From CBDDEI01 sp965226775 (GTDB taxonomy: Bacteria; Chloroflexota; Dehalococcoidia; SHYD01), in NCBI GenBank assembly GCA_965226775.1, contig CBDDEI010000002.1:1550001-1614000 (forward strand): DNA of 64,000 nt, in the 5' to 3' direction. Under the pieces are notes generated by a model. It was not told the DNA's origin and made no database searches. It saw only the letters and a list, made by a program, of their open reading frames with translations. Position numbers and translations under genes: made by a program. This document shows, piece after piece, positions 16,172-29,046 of the stretch (position 1 is its first letter; every line of letters begins with the position of its first letter).

Positions 16172-16188
16172 ATAGAAGAAGGTGAGCC

Positions 16189-19515
<3,327 letters not shown>

Positions 19516-19547
19516 CTCCTGTAGAAACACACTTTCATCTTCGCACT

Positions 19548-19654
19548 GTCATTCTGAGCCTGCCCGCCGCAGGCGGGCGGAGCGAAGAATCCACTTCCCA
19601 GCGACCAAACCACGAGTTTCGTGGATTCTTCGTCACTGGGTTCCTCAGAATGAC
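19548..19654. repeat. Dispersed nested-palindrome repeat, longer variant
   Basis: The outer arms GTCATTCTGA and TCAGAATGAC and inner arms GAAGAATCCAC and GTGGATTCTTC are as in the other copies. A small extra palindrome, GCCTGCCCGCCGCAGGCGGGC, is inserted in the left arm. Confidence 0.8.
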
Positions 19655-19664
19655 AGAAAAGGAT

Positions 19665-19692
19665 GTAGGGGCGTGATAAATCACGCCCCTAC
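19665..19692. terminator. Perfect 13-bp inverted repeat, probable terminator
   Basis: GTAGGGGCGTGAT and ATCACGCCCCTAC are separated by two bases. It lies between the convergent ileS and the alpha/beta hydrolase and could act as a bidirectional terminator, though there is no T run. It may instead be another extragenic repeat. Confidence 0.5.
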
Positions 19693-19719
19693 AGATGCCC
19701 TACGTATGTCGAAAGGCGC

Positions 19720-20514
19720 TTAGCCCAGGAACTTCACCACTTCTCGGCTAAAGTCCTCGGGAATCTCAATGTGCAGCCGGTGGCCGGCCGGGAGCGCCAC
19801 AAAGGCGCCGTTGGGCAGCAGCTTGGTCGCCTCATCCGCCACACTCATCGCTGGGTCCTTGTCGCCAAAGAGCAACAGCGTTGGCATGGTGATGTAGGGC
19901 AAGCGGCGCATGAGCGCGTAGCGCGCCCGGTTAGTAGAATCCCCCATAGTCTTCATAATGCTGGCAAAGCCCTCCGCCACGTCCGGCTCGTGAATCTTCG
20001 CCAGCTTTTCCTGCACTGCCGCCTCACCGTTGCCGGATGTGCGGTTCACGTTCATGACCCATGCCTGCACCTCATCGTCCGGCGGCATGGACCAGTTGGC
20101 GATGCCCGCATTTGGGCTGCCCTTGAAGCCGGGGTTGCCAGTGATGACTACTTTCTCCACTCTGCCGGGGCTCTCATAAGCCAGCAGTCCGGCGATCCAC
20201 GCTCCCATGGACGCGCCCAGCACATAGCTGGACTTGAGGCCCAAGGCGTCCTGGAACTCCCGCACAAAATCTGTCAGCGTGGGGAAGGCGTCTGCATTCG
20301 CCACGGTATCGCTGGGCGGCCAGCCCACGAAGTCGGGCGCGATGACTCGGTGGCGCTCGCTCATGATGTCCAGGCAGGGCAGCCAGTCGTCTGCGCCCTG
20401 ATCGATGCCTGATCCGTGTAGCAGAATCAGTGGATGGCCCGTCCCCGCTTCTATGTAGCGGGTCTTGCCGTGGCTGAGGGTAACTTGCTTATATCCTACG
20501 GCTGTCGTGGTCAT
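19720..20514 (-). CDS. Alpha/beta hydrolase
   Basis: A 264-residue protein with the alpha/beta-hydrolase order: oxyanion segment LILLHGSGIDQG, nucleophile elbow GASMGAW, acid in LLFGDKDPAM and His in LPAGHRLHIE. Relatives include meta-cleavage product hydrolases, esterases and lactonases; the substrate is unknown. The open frame extends to 20595, but the ATG at 20514 is preferred because AGGAGGCGATC stands right before it and the upstream residues (Cys-rich, basic) look unlike the family. Confidence 0.88.
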   Translation of the reverse strand: MTTTAVGYKQVTLSHGKTRYIEAGTGHPLILLHGSGIDQGADDWLPCLDIMSERHRVIAPDFVGWPPSDTVANADAFPTLTDFVREFQDALGLKSSYVLGASMGAWIAGLLAYESPGRVEKVVITGNPGFKGSPNAGIANWSMPPDDEVQAWVMNVNRTSGNGEAAVQEKLAKIHEPDVAEGFASIMKTMGDSTNRARYALMRRLPYITMPTLLLFGDKDPAMSVADEATKLLPNGAFVALPAGHRLHIEIPEDFSREVVKFLG

Positions 20515-20660
20515 GATCGCCTCCTGCTCTCTACAACGTCCTTTAATGGGATGCAAAACCCCATGCAAACAGCATAGTACAACACCACTTAACACTCGCG
20601 CGCCGCGGTGTCAACGTTGTGCGCGTCTTCACAGCCGCACGAAGCGGAGAGGAGAGAAGG

Positions 20661-22655
20661 CTACTGCCCCTCCGCGCCCTGCTTACCAGTTATGGGCAGG
20701 TAGCGGAAGTAGTCCGGCCATGCCACGCCTGTAGGGCTAGACACTGGGACAGTCGCTGTGGGCGTGGGAGAGGGGCTTGGGGTTGCATCCCCATTAGGTG
20801 TTCCAGACGTTGGAGTCGCGACAGGCGTTGAGGTAGCCACGGGCTCTATGTCTGGAGCGGCGGGTAACTGCAAGCGGCCCGCGCCGTAGGTGTTATTCGG
20901 TCCGTCGGTTCCTATTCTCAACGCGTGCTGCTGCAGGAAAGCCAGCAGCTCATCCGCCCTCATAGTGGGATAGGCGGAACGGAGCAGCGCAGCCGCTCCA
21001 GCAACGTGAGGAGCAGCCGCGGACGTGCCGGGGAACCCGCGCCGACCATAGGTGACCGTCGAAACCGTGTCCGGCGCTACCAGCTCAGGCTTCATCCGCC
21101 CGTCGTCCGTTGGCCCCCTGGAGCTATAGGTCTGTATCTGATCGAAGCCGTTAGTCGCGCCTACCGCCACCGCTCCCGCAGCCGTAGCAGGACTGACGGT
21201 GCTACCCTCGGGGATGCCCTCAGGAAAATCCTGGAACAATCCGTAAAGGTGGAATAGTGAGTTGCTAGTGGCCTCCAGCTTCTTCACCGCAATGTAGTAC
21301 TTCCCGCGAGGCGGAAAGAAGGAAACGATCTGCTCTATCGGCGGTTGCTCTCCCGACTGAGTGGTATCTGAAAACGCCATAAGCTGTAGCGTGCCGCTGA
21401 TGCCTTCCCAGAAGAGGTAGAAGCCATAATCCTGGGACGTGGCAGGCCATTCGTTCCAGTTCAGGTAAAAGACTCCTATAGTGTCTGCGCCTATCTCCAG
21501 CGGAAAGAGCTGTGTGCCTGACGAGAACTCATGCCAGCCATCGTTGTCGGTGTCTGTAAACGTCCCCTGCCAGTGGCCCGCACCGAAGTTACCGGTGGAG
21601 ATAGTCCAGAAGATGCCATTGCGCCGAGCACGGTTGACGATGCCATCCAATATGCCGCTGCCGTCCAACGGCGCTCCAATCACGCCCAGAGAGAAGGAGA
21701 TAATGTTCACCTCTTCTTCCGTCAACCATTGAACGGCCTCTGCCAGCTCTACTTCTGTGGACACGGCCACCAGATAGAGCTCCACGTCAGGAGCAACGTC
21801 CACGAGGATCTCTGCCGCGGCCGCGCCGTGGTCTGTTATATAGTCAATGTCAGGCAGCCCTTCAATGAAAGAACGGGCATGGAGGTCTTCGGGAAGTTCC
21901 GTGCCCCTGAGTTCATCGTAGCCGGCAAAGCCTATGTCTATAACCGCCACCTTAGTGCCCTGCCCTCTGAACTCGGTATCTTGCCACATCTGCGCGCCAA
22001 TAAGGCGCACGCCTTCGCTGGTCACACCCTGAGGGATGAAGTCCATCGGCCGTCGCACAAAGCGCACCCCCGGCATATCGGCAAGCGTCAACAATGAGGT
22101 GACCGGAGTCTGTACCTGCACCAGATGCTCGTAGCTCTTGTTGACTGTAAGTCCCAACTGTCGGAGCGAGGCGATGACGTTCGCGGTCTGTCCCGGCTGG
22201 GTCTCGATGATCGTCGTTAGCCGTTCTTGCAGGAGGGGCGCGTTCCGCCAGCGCGAAAGCGTTCGTAGCTCTTTCCCGTCTCGCGATGCCTGCACCAGCT
22301 GGCTGAGGGCAGACTCCAACTTGGGATGCAGCGTACCTTTGGGCGGCTCGAAGTCTTTCAGGTCCAGACCTCTGGGCAGTACTGCGATAGGTTCAATAAC
22401 AGGAGGAGTCCCGGAGCTGAGCACGAGGGCCGGCTGCGGCTGATAAGGCCGCGGTGCGCCGCTCAGAGGATCTCCGCCTAAGAACCACCAGGCAGCCTGC
22501 GCAGAGGTCAGCGAATAAAAAGCGGCAAGAGCTACCGGCGCTAGAAGCAATCCAAGGCGCACTCGCCCTGGCACAAAGGAAGGGCCTGTATTAGCGGCCC
22601 TTCGTAGCGCATTTAGGATCGAGTGAACAATCGTACTCGGGTCTTTAGTGGCCAC
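20661..22655 (-). CDS. Exported subtilisin-like (S8) serine protease
   Basis: A 664-residue protein. N-terminal membrane segment (about 34-54), then a catalytic domain with Asp240 in AVIDIGF, His276 in TDHGAAAAEI, oxyanion Asn355 in STGN and Ser545 in GTSAAAPHVAG. An insertion of about 120 residues between the Asn and Ser blocks may be a jelly-roll/PPC-like domain. The tail is a Thr/Pro-rich linker ending in FRYLPITGK, a motif often seen at the ends of exported Chloroflexota proteins. It starts at GTG with AGGAGAAC, overlapping the end of htrA by 11 bases, so translation is likely coupled to HtrA. A surface protease role is inferred. Confidence 0.92.
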   Translation of the reverse strand: MATKDPSTIVHSILNALRRAANTGPSFVPGRVRLGLLLAPVALAAFYSLTSAQAAWWFLGGDPLSGAPRPYQPQPALVLSSGTPPVIEPIAVLPRGLDLKDFEPPKGTLHPKLESALSQLVQASRDGKELRTLSRWRNAPLLQERLTTIIETQPGQTANVIASLRQLGLTVNKSYEHLVQVQTPVTSLLTLADMPGVRFVRRPMDFIPQGVTSEGVRLIGAQMWQDTEFRGQGTKVAVIDIGFAGYDELRGTELPEDLHARSFIEGLPDIDYITDHGAAAAEILVDVAPDVELYLVAVSTEVELAEAVQWLTEEEVNIISFSLGVIGAPLDGSGILDGIVNRARRNGIFWTISTGNFGAGHWQGTFTDTDNDGWHEFSSGTQLFPLEIGADTIGVFYLNWNEWPATSQDYGFYLFWEGISGTLQLMAFSDTTQSGEQPPIEQIVSFFPPRGKYYIAVKKLEATSNSLFHLYGLFQDFPEGIPEGSTVSPATAAGAVAVGATNGFDQIQTYSSRGPTDDGRMKPELVAPDTVSTVTYGRRGFPGTSAAAPHVAGAAALLRSAYPTMRADELLAFLQQHALRIGTDGPNNTYGAGRLQLPAAPDIEPVATSTPVATPTSGTPNGDATPSPSPTPTATVPVSSPTGVAWPDYFRYLPITGKQGAEGQ

Positions 22656-23745
22656 TAAGTTCTCCTAGTGTTACCGTTATTGTCTGCTCTTTATTATTCC
22701 TGATAAGAGTCACGGCAATCTTTTCGTCTGGCTTTTTGCTGCGAATAGTCCTTTGGATGTCGCGCGCCGTCATCACCGGCTCGCCATCAATTGCGATTAC
22801 TATATCACCTATGAGCAAGCCTGCCTGCGCCGCCGGCCCGCTCAGGGTAAGCGCGACAATGACCACGCCATCCCGAGGCTCAATACCCAGCTGCGAGGCA
22901 ACGTTGGGATTGAGGGTCATCACGTTGACGCCAATGAAGGCGCGCACGATCCGGCCGGTCTTGATCAGCTCCTCGATGATGGGCCGCGCAAGGTTGATGC
23001 TGATGGCAAAGCCAATGCCCTGTCCTCGAGTATCGATGGCGGTGTTAATCCCTACTACTTCACCATTCATGTTCACTAAAGGGCCGCCGCTGTTGCCGGG
23101 GTTGATGGCAGCATCCGTCTGGATCAGCTCATCCAGCGTTGCGCTACTGGACTCTCGGATAGAGCGTCCAATGGCCCCTACTACGCCCGCAGTGACCGTG
23201 GGGCCGCCGTCTAGCCCCAATGCGTTGCCGATAGCCACCACCCAGTCACCAACCTGCAACGAATCAGAGTTTCCCAGCTTGGCTACTGGGAGGTTCTCTC
23301 CCTCTATCTTGAGCACTGCCAGGTCTGTCAGCGGGTCGCTGCCGACCAGAGTTATGTCCTCAAAGGTGCGTCCGTCCGGCAACGTGATGCGGATGTAGCG
23401 CGCGTTCTCAATGACGTGGTTGTTGGTGAGCACATAGCCAGCGGCATCAAAGATCACGCCGGAGCCCGCGCCCTCCTGCTGCGTTGGTTGCAAGAAAAAG
23501 TCTAGCGACAGCTCCTGCGTTGCGATGAACACCACGGCCGGCCGCACTTCTGCCGCAATTTCCGCGATGGCGGGCAGACCGCTGGCCCGAGCGCTGGGAG
23601 GGCTAGGAGAAGAGGTTGGGCTGGGGAGTACCTCGGGCGTAGCGTCCGCTTGTTCAGTTGTGTCCGTGCCAGAAAGCAGCGAGCAGCCACTCGCCAAAGC
23701 TAGTATTGCTACCAAGGTGAGGATACGGCTACAGTGCTTGATCAT
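22645..23745 (-). CDS. htrA: HtrA/DegP-type trypsin-PDZ protease, lipoprotein
   Basis: A 366-residue envelope protease for misfolded proteins. A signal peptide with a lipobox (ALASGC, Cys21) and a Pro/Ser linker precede the protease domain. The triad is His110 in TNNHVIE, Asp141 in DLAVLKI and Ser219 in NPGNSGGPLV. One PDZ domain fills the C-terminal 90 residues (FIGVNVMTLN ... AGLLIGDIVIAIDGEPV). It is upstream of the S8 protease and overlaps it, and downstream of the amidase by about 100 bases on the same strand. Confidence 0.95.
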   Translation of the reverse strand: MIKHCSRILTLVAILALASGCSLLSGTDTTEQADATPEVLPSPTSSPSPPSARASGLPAIAEIAAEVRPAVVFIATQELSLDFFLQPTQQEGAGSGVIFDAAGYVLTNNHVIENARYIRITLPDGRTFEDITLVGSDPLTDLAVLKIEGENLPVAKLGNSDSLQVGDWVVAIGNALGLDGGPTVTAGVVGAIGRSIRESSSATLDELIQTDAAINPGNSGGPLVNMNGEVVGINTAIDTRGQGIGFAISINLARPIIEELIKTGRIVRAFIGVNVMTLNPNVASQLGIEPRDGVVIVALTLSGPAAQAGLLIGDIVIAIDGEPVMTARDIQRTIRSKKPDEKIAVTLIRNNKEQTITVTLGELSGH

Positions 23746-23847
23746 CTCGTTTCGCTCTTGCGCGGCATGAACTCGCTACTGAACTATCCTGCTAGAGCAG
23801 GCGCATTGCGCACTCCCAACTGCTGCGGTGCAGCTATGTGACCGCGC

Positions 23848-26139
23848 TTACGGAGCGACTGAGCCGCCAGGGTCGGCAACGCCATTATACGGCGTCGCTG
23901 TGGCGGTTGGGATCCCAGAGGGTTCGGCTGGCGAGGGTGCCACGCCGGGCAACGCCGTTCCCGTAGCTGTAGCTGTAGCTGTGGCCGTGGACGTCGCGGT
24001 CGCGGTTGGAATTGGTGTGTTTAGCGGAATGTAGATGGGCCGCGATGGGCCTGGTGTTCTGACGGCGGGAAGAGTCGGCGTAGGCGTGGGCGTGCGATAT
24101 TCGTCGCCTTCTGCCTGCTCGTATTGAGGGGCAGCCGGCGTGGGAGTAAGTGCGTCATTCATGCCTGGCGTTCTTATTGGTATCGGCGCAAAGCCCAGGC
24201 GTTGCTGCACGTAAAGTGGGAATGTCCTTATCCGCTCCATAGAGAAAGTCCTGAGACGCCCGTCTGGCAAGTAGCTGATCAACATATCGTTGCTGAAGGA
24301 GAGCACCCGTTCATTCGGCAGCAGACTGATGATCTCTGGAAGCAGATCCACTAGGTTGGTGTTAGAAAGCAACGTCAACCTTGTGAGTGGCAGCGTGCGC
24401 AGCCGCTCCGGCGGGAACAAGACAAGGATATTGTTGGGTTGCTTAACTAGCTCACTATTGGGCAGGCCGGCCAGCGCAGTCACAAAAACCTTGCGCTCCA
24501 AAGAAAGATTTCCCTGCTCTTCAAACCACCCGATGCCCTCCTGGAAGAGGTCCCATTTCAGCAGATAGTGCCCAGCGGCAGTCGGGGCTTGCAAAGTCAC
24601 TTGAACGACCCCGTCTTCTTGGGGAGCAATAGCCTTCGTCAATGGGGTCAGATAAGTAGAGTTTTTACCATCCTGATAGAGTGCGCCGTTCGCGCGATAC
24701 CAGCGGAAACCCACGCGTATTGGGTTTGTGCCTGTGGAGGCCCACGGCGAAGTGCCGCTGTTGCGGAGCGTCAAGGTTACGGGAACCGCGCTGCCCGGCA
24801 CGATAATCTTTGGCGTAGTGTCCTTTATCCACGCTTGGCCTAAGAGCGGTAGGTTGGCGCTGGCCAGAGCCCGCTGCTCTGCCAATAATGAGTACATAAA
24901 ATCGCCGGGGCACGTTGTACCCACTACATCACGGTGACCCACCACGTTGGGGAGATCCTTATCCATAAAGAGGCCTCTCCCACTGGGATCGATCCCATGC
25001 TGCACGGACTTGGCAAGAATGAGCGATTCTAGCGCGTTAAGGGCGGGCCCAGACGGCGAAGCCTGACCAAAATTGCCCAGCAGCCCAATGCCAATGCTGC
25101 CCGTGTTGTAGTGCAACGCGTGCATGCCAACGACGCCCGGGCCGCCGTAGCGCCCCTCATACACTCTGCCGTTCGGGTCTATGATGTAGTTGTAGCCAAT
25201 ATCACCCCAGCCGTGCTTAACGGCATGAAAGTAGTAGATCGCGCGCACGGAAGCTGCCGGATCGGGGGGGCTATTAGTAGATGCCGTGTGGTGGATGATT
25301 ATCTTCTGCACGGGCGCATAGATGACCGGCGTGAGTTCCTTGCCCTGGTCAAAGCGATACACCTCGTTTGCGCCCCAAGCGCTTCGTCCCAACACGTTCG
25401 GCCGCACCAGCGATGCTAGCCGGCTTATCAGCGGCCCGCCTTGGGATGCCTGATCGGCTGTGGGCCCCTGTGTTGAATCAATATAGGTTACCTTTACAGA
25501 CTCCAGGTCGCCGTTCCAGGCGGACGACGCGCCCATGACCGTGAGGCGGTACTGCAAGAATCGCCCTTGGAGGAAGAGAAGATCAGTGGAAGTTGCTCCG
25601 TGGCCCTGGAGCGCATCCAGGTCTCCTGCCGCGTACCACTCGCTCCACGCCTTACCGTCCTGACTGGAGCGCGCTTCTATAATGAGGTCTGCACCTAGCG
25701 GAAGCGAGCCAGCCCAATCGAAGCCGACTGCATTAAACGCATGCGGCGCATCTAAAACAGGAGAGCTGTAGGTGAAGTGGGAATCAGCGCTTGATAGGCT
25801 GCGGGAACCGGGTATGCCGGCAGTAGCCACCGTGAACAGGCGTAGGCCAACTGTCTCCTGCTGGCTGGAGATGGTAACGGGCGGCTCAGGCTCAATGGCA
25901 GGAGGCGGCACAAAGAACGCGAGCCCTCCAAATGCGAGGAACGCGAGCAGAGCCAGCTTTGTATGCCGGCCCTCCAAAGACAGCTTTACACGGCTTCCTG
26001 AATGCAACGGAGGCCGCTTCTTACCTAATAACCATTTCACGCCTGTATAGACCAACGACTCCCCGTGCCTGAGCGTTACACTAGTGACGCCTGTGCAGAC
26101 GTTAACAGCCGCCGGGCCGCATTCTTCTGCATAACCCAT
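23848..26139 (-). CDS. Exported PGRP-family N-acetylmuramoyl-L-alanine amidase with extra domains
   Basis: A 763-residue multidomain protein. A membrane helix (about 61-77) is followed by a discoidin-like beta domain (roughly 95-215). The PGRP/amidase_2 domain follows, with zinc ligands in IIIHHTAS and PNVVGHRDVVGTTCPGDF and the family core YNYIIDPNGRVYEGRYGG. A beta-sandwich like an NBR1/Ig fold (SAVPVTLTLRNSGTSPW) and a long Thr/Ala-rich tail complete it. It cleaves the muramoyl-alanine bond in peptidoglycan. The start is uncertain: a GTG near VKWLLGKK would give a shorter N-terminus. It diverges from the first MFS gene. Confidence 0.9.
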   Translation of the reverse strand: MGYAEECGPAAVNVCTGVTSVTLRHGESLVYTGVKWLLGKKRPPLHSGSRVKLSLEGRHTKLALLAFLAFGGLAFFVPPPAIEPEPPVTISSQQETVGLRLFTVATAGIPGSRSLSSADSHFTYSSPVLDAPHAFNAVGFDWAGSLPLGADLIIEARSSQDGKAWSEWYAAGDLDALQGHGATSTDLLFLQGRFLQYRLTVMGASSAWNGDLESVKVTYIDSTQGPTADQASQGGPLISRLASLVRPNVLGRSAWGANEVYRFDQGKELTPVIYAPVQKIIIHHTASTNSPPDPAASVRAIYYFHAVKHGWGDIGYNYIIDPNGRVYEGRYGGPGVVGMHALHYNTGSIGIGLLGNFGQASPSGPALNALESLILAKSVQHGIDPSGRGLFMDKDLPNVVGHRDVVGTTCPGDFMYSLLAEQRALASANLPLLGQAWIKDTTPKIIVPGSAVPVTLTLRNSGTSPWASTGTNPIRVGFRWYRANGALYQDGKNSTYLTPLTKAIAPQEDGVVQVTLQAPTAAGHYLLKWDLFQEGIGWFEEQGNLSLERKVFVTALAGLPNSELVKQPNNILVLFPPERLRTLPLTRLTLLSNTNLVDLLPEIISLLPNERVLSFSNDMLISYLPDGRLRTFSMERIRTFPLYVQQRLGFAPIPIRTPGMNDALTPTPAAPQYEQAEGDEYRTPTPTPTLPAVRTPGPSRPIYIPLNTPIPTATATSTATATATATGTALPGVAPSPAEPSGIPTATATPYNGVADPGGSVAP

Positions 26140-26141
26140 CG

Positions 26142-26150
26142 TGCTATCAT
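26142..26150 (+). promoter_or_regulatory. Extended -10 promoter (TGCTATCAT) for MFS genes
   Basis: TGCTATCAT lies 30 bases before the GTG of the first MFS transporter and overlaps the divergent amidase start region. Confidence 0.55.
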
Positions 26151-26180
26151 GGCGACACTCACCACTACCACAACCTGCAC

Positions 26181-27494
26181 GTGAACGTTACACCTGCTCC
26201 TGCGCCCCGCAAACGCAAGCTCTTCCACGGCTGGCTTATAGTCGTTTGCTCTTTCATCACTAACGCCATCGTATTCGGAGCAGGGAGCGCGAGCTTCAGC
26301 GTCTTCATGGGCCCCATGACCCAGGCGCTTGGTTGGAGCCGCACCATCTTCACCGGCGCGCTCACGTTGCAGAACCTGGTGAATCTCTTTGTCTATCCGG
26401 TTGTTGGTATAATTATCGACCGCTTTGGGCCGCGCCTGGTCATGGTGACCGGCGCAGTCATAGCTACTGTCTGCTATCTACTCATCGGCAACGTGACGGA
26501 GCCGTGGCAGTTCTACGTCCTGTACGCCGGCGCGGTGTCTCTCGGCCTTCATGAGATAGGAAGTTTGGTTACCACTGTAGTGGTTTCCAAATGGTTCATA
26601 CGGATGCGCGGCCGGGCCCTCGCCATCATTGTGGCGGGCAACAACGTGGGCACCATTCTGTTTGCCCCATTCTCCGCTTTCCTCATTAGCAGCATAGGCT
26701 GGCGCTCTGCTTGGGCACTGCTGGGAGCCTTCATCGCGGTGATTGTGCTGCCGCCTACCATTCTCTTTATGCGGCGCACTCCGGAGGACATGGGCCTGCT
26801 TCCTGACGGCGATGAGCCCGAAGTCGCCGGCGTCAACGCAGATGGTTCCCCCCGTCCACCATCTAACCGGCGTGAGGAGGTCTCCTGGACCGTTGGCGAG
26901 GCTCTCCGCACCCGCAGCTTGTGGCTCATGGTCGTCTCCACCAACCTCGCCAGCCTTGGCATTGCCAGCGCCGTGCACTCCATCCCCTACTTCCAGGACA
27001 TCGGTATGCCGCTACAAGCCGCGACTTTTGTCTTTGTGCTCAACCACGTGTCGGGCATCGTCTCCAAGCTTGTTTGGGGAATCCTCGCCGAGCGTATACC
27101 GGTCCGCTTCTGCCTGATGGGCAACTACCTGGGACGTTCGGTGGCAACCTTCATCCTGGTCTTTGGCACAGGCGTAGAGCGGGCCTACATCTTTTCTATC
27201 ATGAGCGGCCTTTTGGGCAATGCCTTTGCCGTGCTGCAGGCGCAGATCTGGGCGGACTATTATGGCAGAACCTTTCTTGGTACTATCCGCGGCATCCTGA
27301 CGCCCTTCACGCTTATGGCCAGCATAGGCGGCCCGCTCTTTGCCGCCTACGTCTACGACCGCGCCGGCAGCTACGACGCAGCTTTCGTCGTATTTGCCGT
27401 GACCTTCGCCTTAGCCGCCATCATCCTGTTTTACGCAACGCCGCCCCAGAAGAAGCAAGAGGCAACCCTCTCCACAGAAGCCCTCACCCGCTAG
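26181..27494 (+). CDS. MFS transporter, oxalate/formate or monocarboxylate-like (copy 1)
   Basis: A 437-residue twelve-helix transporter beginning FHGWLIVVCSFITNAIVFGAG, a pattern seen in the oxalate:formate and monocarboxylate branch of MFS. A hydrophilic loop at about 205-240 splits two six-helix halves, and the motif WGILAERIPVRF matches the cytoplasmic A-type loop. The substrate is probably a small carboxylate but cannot be set from sequence. The start is GTG 26181. It is followed 86 bases later by a paralogue. Confidence 0.9.
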   Translation: MNVTPAPAPRKRKLFHGWLIVVCSFITNAIVFGAGSASFSVFMGPMTQALGWSRTIFTGALTLQNLVNLFVYPVVGIIIDRFGPRLVMVTGAVIATVCYLLIGNVTEPWQFYVLYAGAVSLGLHEIGSLVTTVVVSKWFIRMRGRALAIIVAGNNVGTILFAPFSAFLISSIGWRSAWALLGAFIAVIVLPPTILFMRRTPEDMGLLPDGDEPEVAGVNADGSPRPPSNRREEVSWTVGEALRTRSLWLMVVSTNLASLGIASAVHSIPYFQDIGMPLQAATFVFVLNHVSGIVSKLVWGILAERIPVRFCLMGNYLGRSVATFILVFGTGVERAYIFSIMSGLLGNAFAVLQAQIWADYYGRTFLGTIRGILTPFTLMASIGGPLFAAYVYDRAGSYDAAFVVFAVTFALAAIILFYATPPQKKQEATLSTEALTR

Positions 27495-27580
27495 GTTCTT
27501 CCGCCTAACTTTCTCTCGTTCACGGCGGGTGGTATCATACGCGTACTTTGCCAGCCGCCCCAAGAAAGGTCAGCTGATTT

Positions 27581-28906
27581 ATGGACCAACCCCTAGCGCA
27601 AGGCGCCCCTGTGCGCCGCAGCTTCTACTACGGCTGGGTAATCCTTTCCATCTGTGCGCTCACGCAAACGGTGTCTTTGGGCGCCGGCGGCGCGAGCTTC
27701 AGCGTCTTCCTTAAACCCATGAGCAGTGCGTTGGGCTGGAGCCGCACCACTTTTACCGCCGCGGTGACGGCGCAGACCTTGGGCACACTCATGGTGGCCC
27801 CAGTGATAGGAACCCTGCTGGACCGCTACGGCCCCCGCTACTTAATGGCTGGGTGCGCGCTGGTGGCAGGCATAAGCTACATGCTTATGGGCAGTGTCAC
27901 CGAACCCTGGCAATTCTACATCCTGTACACCATTGCGGCGGCCCTCGGTCTGAACGAGCTGGGCAACCTGGTCACCACCTCAACCGTCTCCAAATGGTTC
28001 GTGCGCATGCGCGGCCGTGCGCTGGCGGTGAACTCTGCGGGCATCAATCTAGGACAGATCTTCTTTGCCCCGCTGACCGCCGTGCTCATCGCGACATTCG
28101 GCTGGCGCGCCGCTTGGCCGGTACTGGGCGTCATAGTGCTGGTGACCATTGCGCCGCCAGCCCTCATGTTCATGCGGCGCTTGCCGGAAGACATGGGCCT
28201 CCGCCCGGACGGCGACCTTCCTATAGAAGCTGCGCCTGCCACACCCGGCTCAAATGCGCCTGCGAGGAGCGCCGCCATTGAGCCAAAATGGGACCTCCGG
28301 AGCGCCCTGAAGACACCTGCGTTGTGGGCGCTGGTAATCTCCAATAACCTGTCTAGCCTGGCCTACGGTGGCGTTCTCTACCACCTGGTGGCCTACTACA
28401 CCGACATCGGTCTCTCTCTCCGCGTCGCAAGTGGGGTGATTGCCCTCAACCATGCCGTGGCCCTCGTCACCAAGTGGCCCCTGGGTATCCTCTCCGAACA
28501 CATCCCTGCTCGCTACGGCCTCATCCTCACGTACGGCGGACGTATCGTCGGCCTGCTGTTCCTCCTGCTCAGCACGTCGCCCCTACGCGTGCTCGGATAC
28601 GTCCTAGTGAGCGGCTCCCTGAGCCACTCCATCGGCATGCTTCAATCCAAGATCTGGGCCGACTACTATGGTAGGGCCTTCATCGGCACCATCCGCGGCA
28701 CCCTCATGCCGCTCACCCTCTTCTCAAGCCTCGGCGGGCCCATCTTCTCCGCCTTGGTCTTTGATAGGGCAGGCAGCTACAACGGCGCGTTCTGGGCCTT
28801 TATCGTCACCCTTATCCTCTCCAGCATTGCCGTCTTCTTTGCTAGGCCGCCCGGTCCTGCGCCGAATCAAAGAGAGGCAGTTCGCAGCGCAGACGCCTCC
28901 GCATAG
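27581..28906 (+). CDS. MFS transporter, paralogue of the preceding gene (copy 2)
   Basis: A 441-residue protein with the same architecture as its neighbour: FYYGWVILSICALTQTVSLG, the GRSRTTF-type loop after helix 2, EPWQFYILYTIAAALGLNEL, the hydrophilic centre (about 205-235) and a conserved IWADYYGRAFIGTIRGTLMP near the end. The last stretch is nearly identical in both copies, which suggests tandem duplication. ATG 27581 follows AAGGTCAGC. A TGGTATCAT at 27529-27537 could give it its own promoter. Confidence 0.9.
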   Translation: MDQPLAQGAPVRRSFYYGWVILSICALTQTVSLGAGGASFSVFLKPMSSALGWSRTTFTAAVTAQTLGTLMVAPVIGTLLDRYGPRYLMAGCALVAGISYMLMGSVTEPWQFYILYTIAAALGLNELGNLVTTSTVSKWFVRMRGRALAVNSAGINLGQIFFAPLTAVLIATFGWRAAWPVLGVIVLVTIAPPALMFMRRLPEDMGLRPDGDLPIEAAPATPGSNAPARSAAIEPKWDLRSALKTPALWALVISNNLSSLAYGGVLYHLVAYYTDIGLSLRVASGVIALNHAVALVTKWPLGILSEHIPARYGLILTYGGRIVGLLFLLLSTSPLRVLGYVLVSGSLSHSIGMLQSKIWADYYGRAFIGTIRGTLMPLTLFSSLGGPIFSALVFDRAGSYNGAFWAFIVTLILSSIAVFFARPPGPAPNQREAVRSADASA

Positions 28907-29046
28907 TTACATCAAGCCAACGCTCGGCGCTAACCAGCCTGTGCGCCCTGTCGTCTTAACCAAACTTGACACTCATTTTGCCGCCAGATTACACTTCAGT
29001 CACTAGCGTAAATCAGACCTTTCCACAGTGTTAAGAAGGAGACAGC

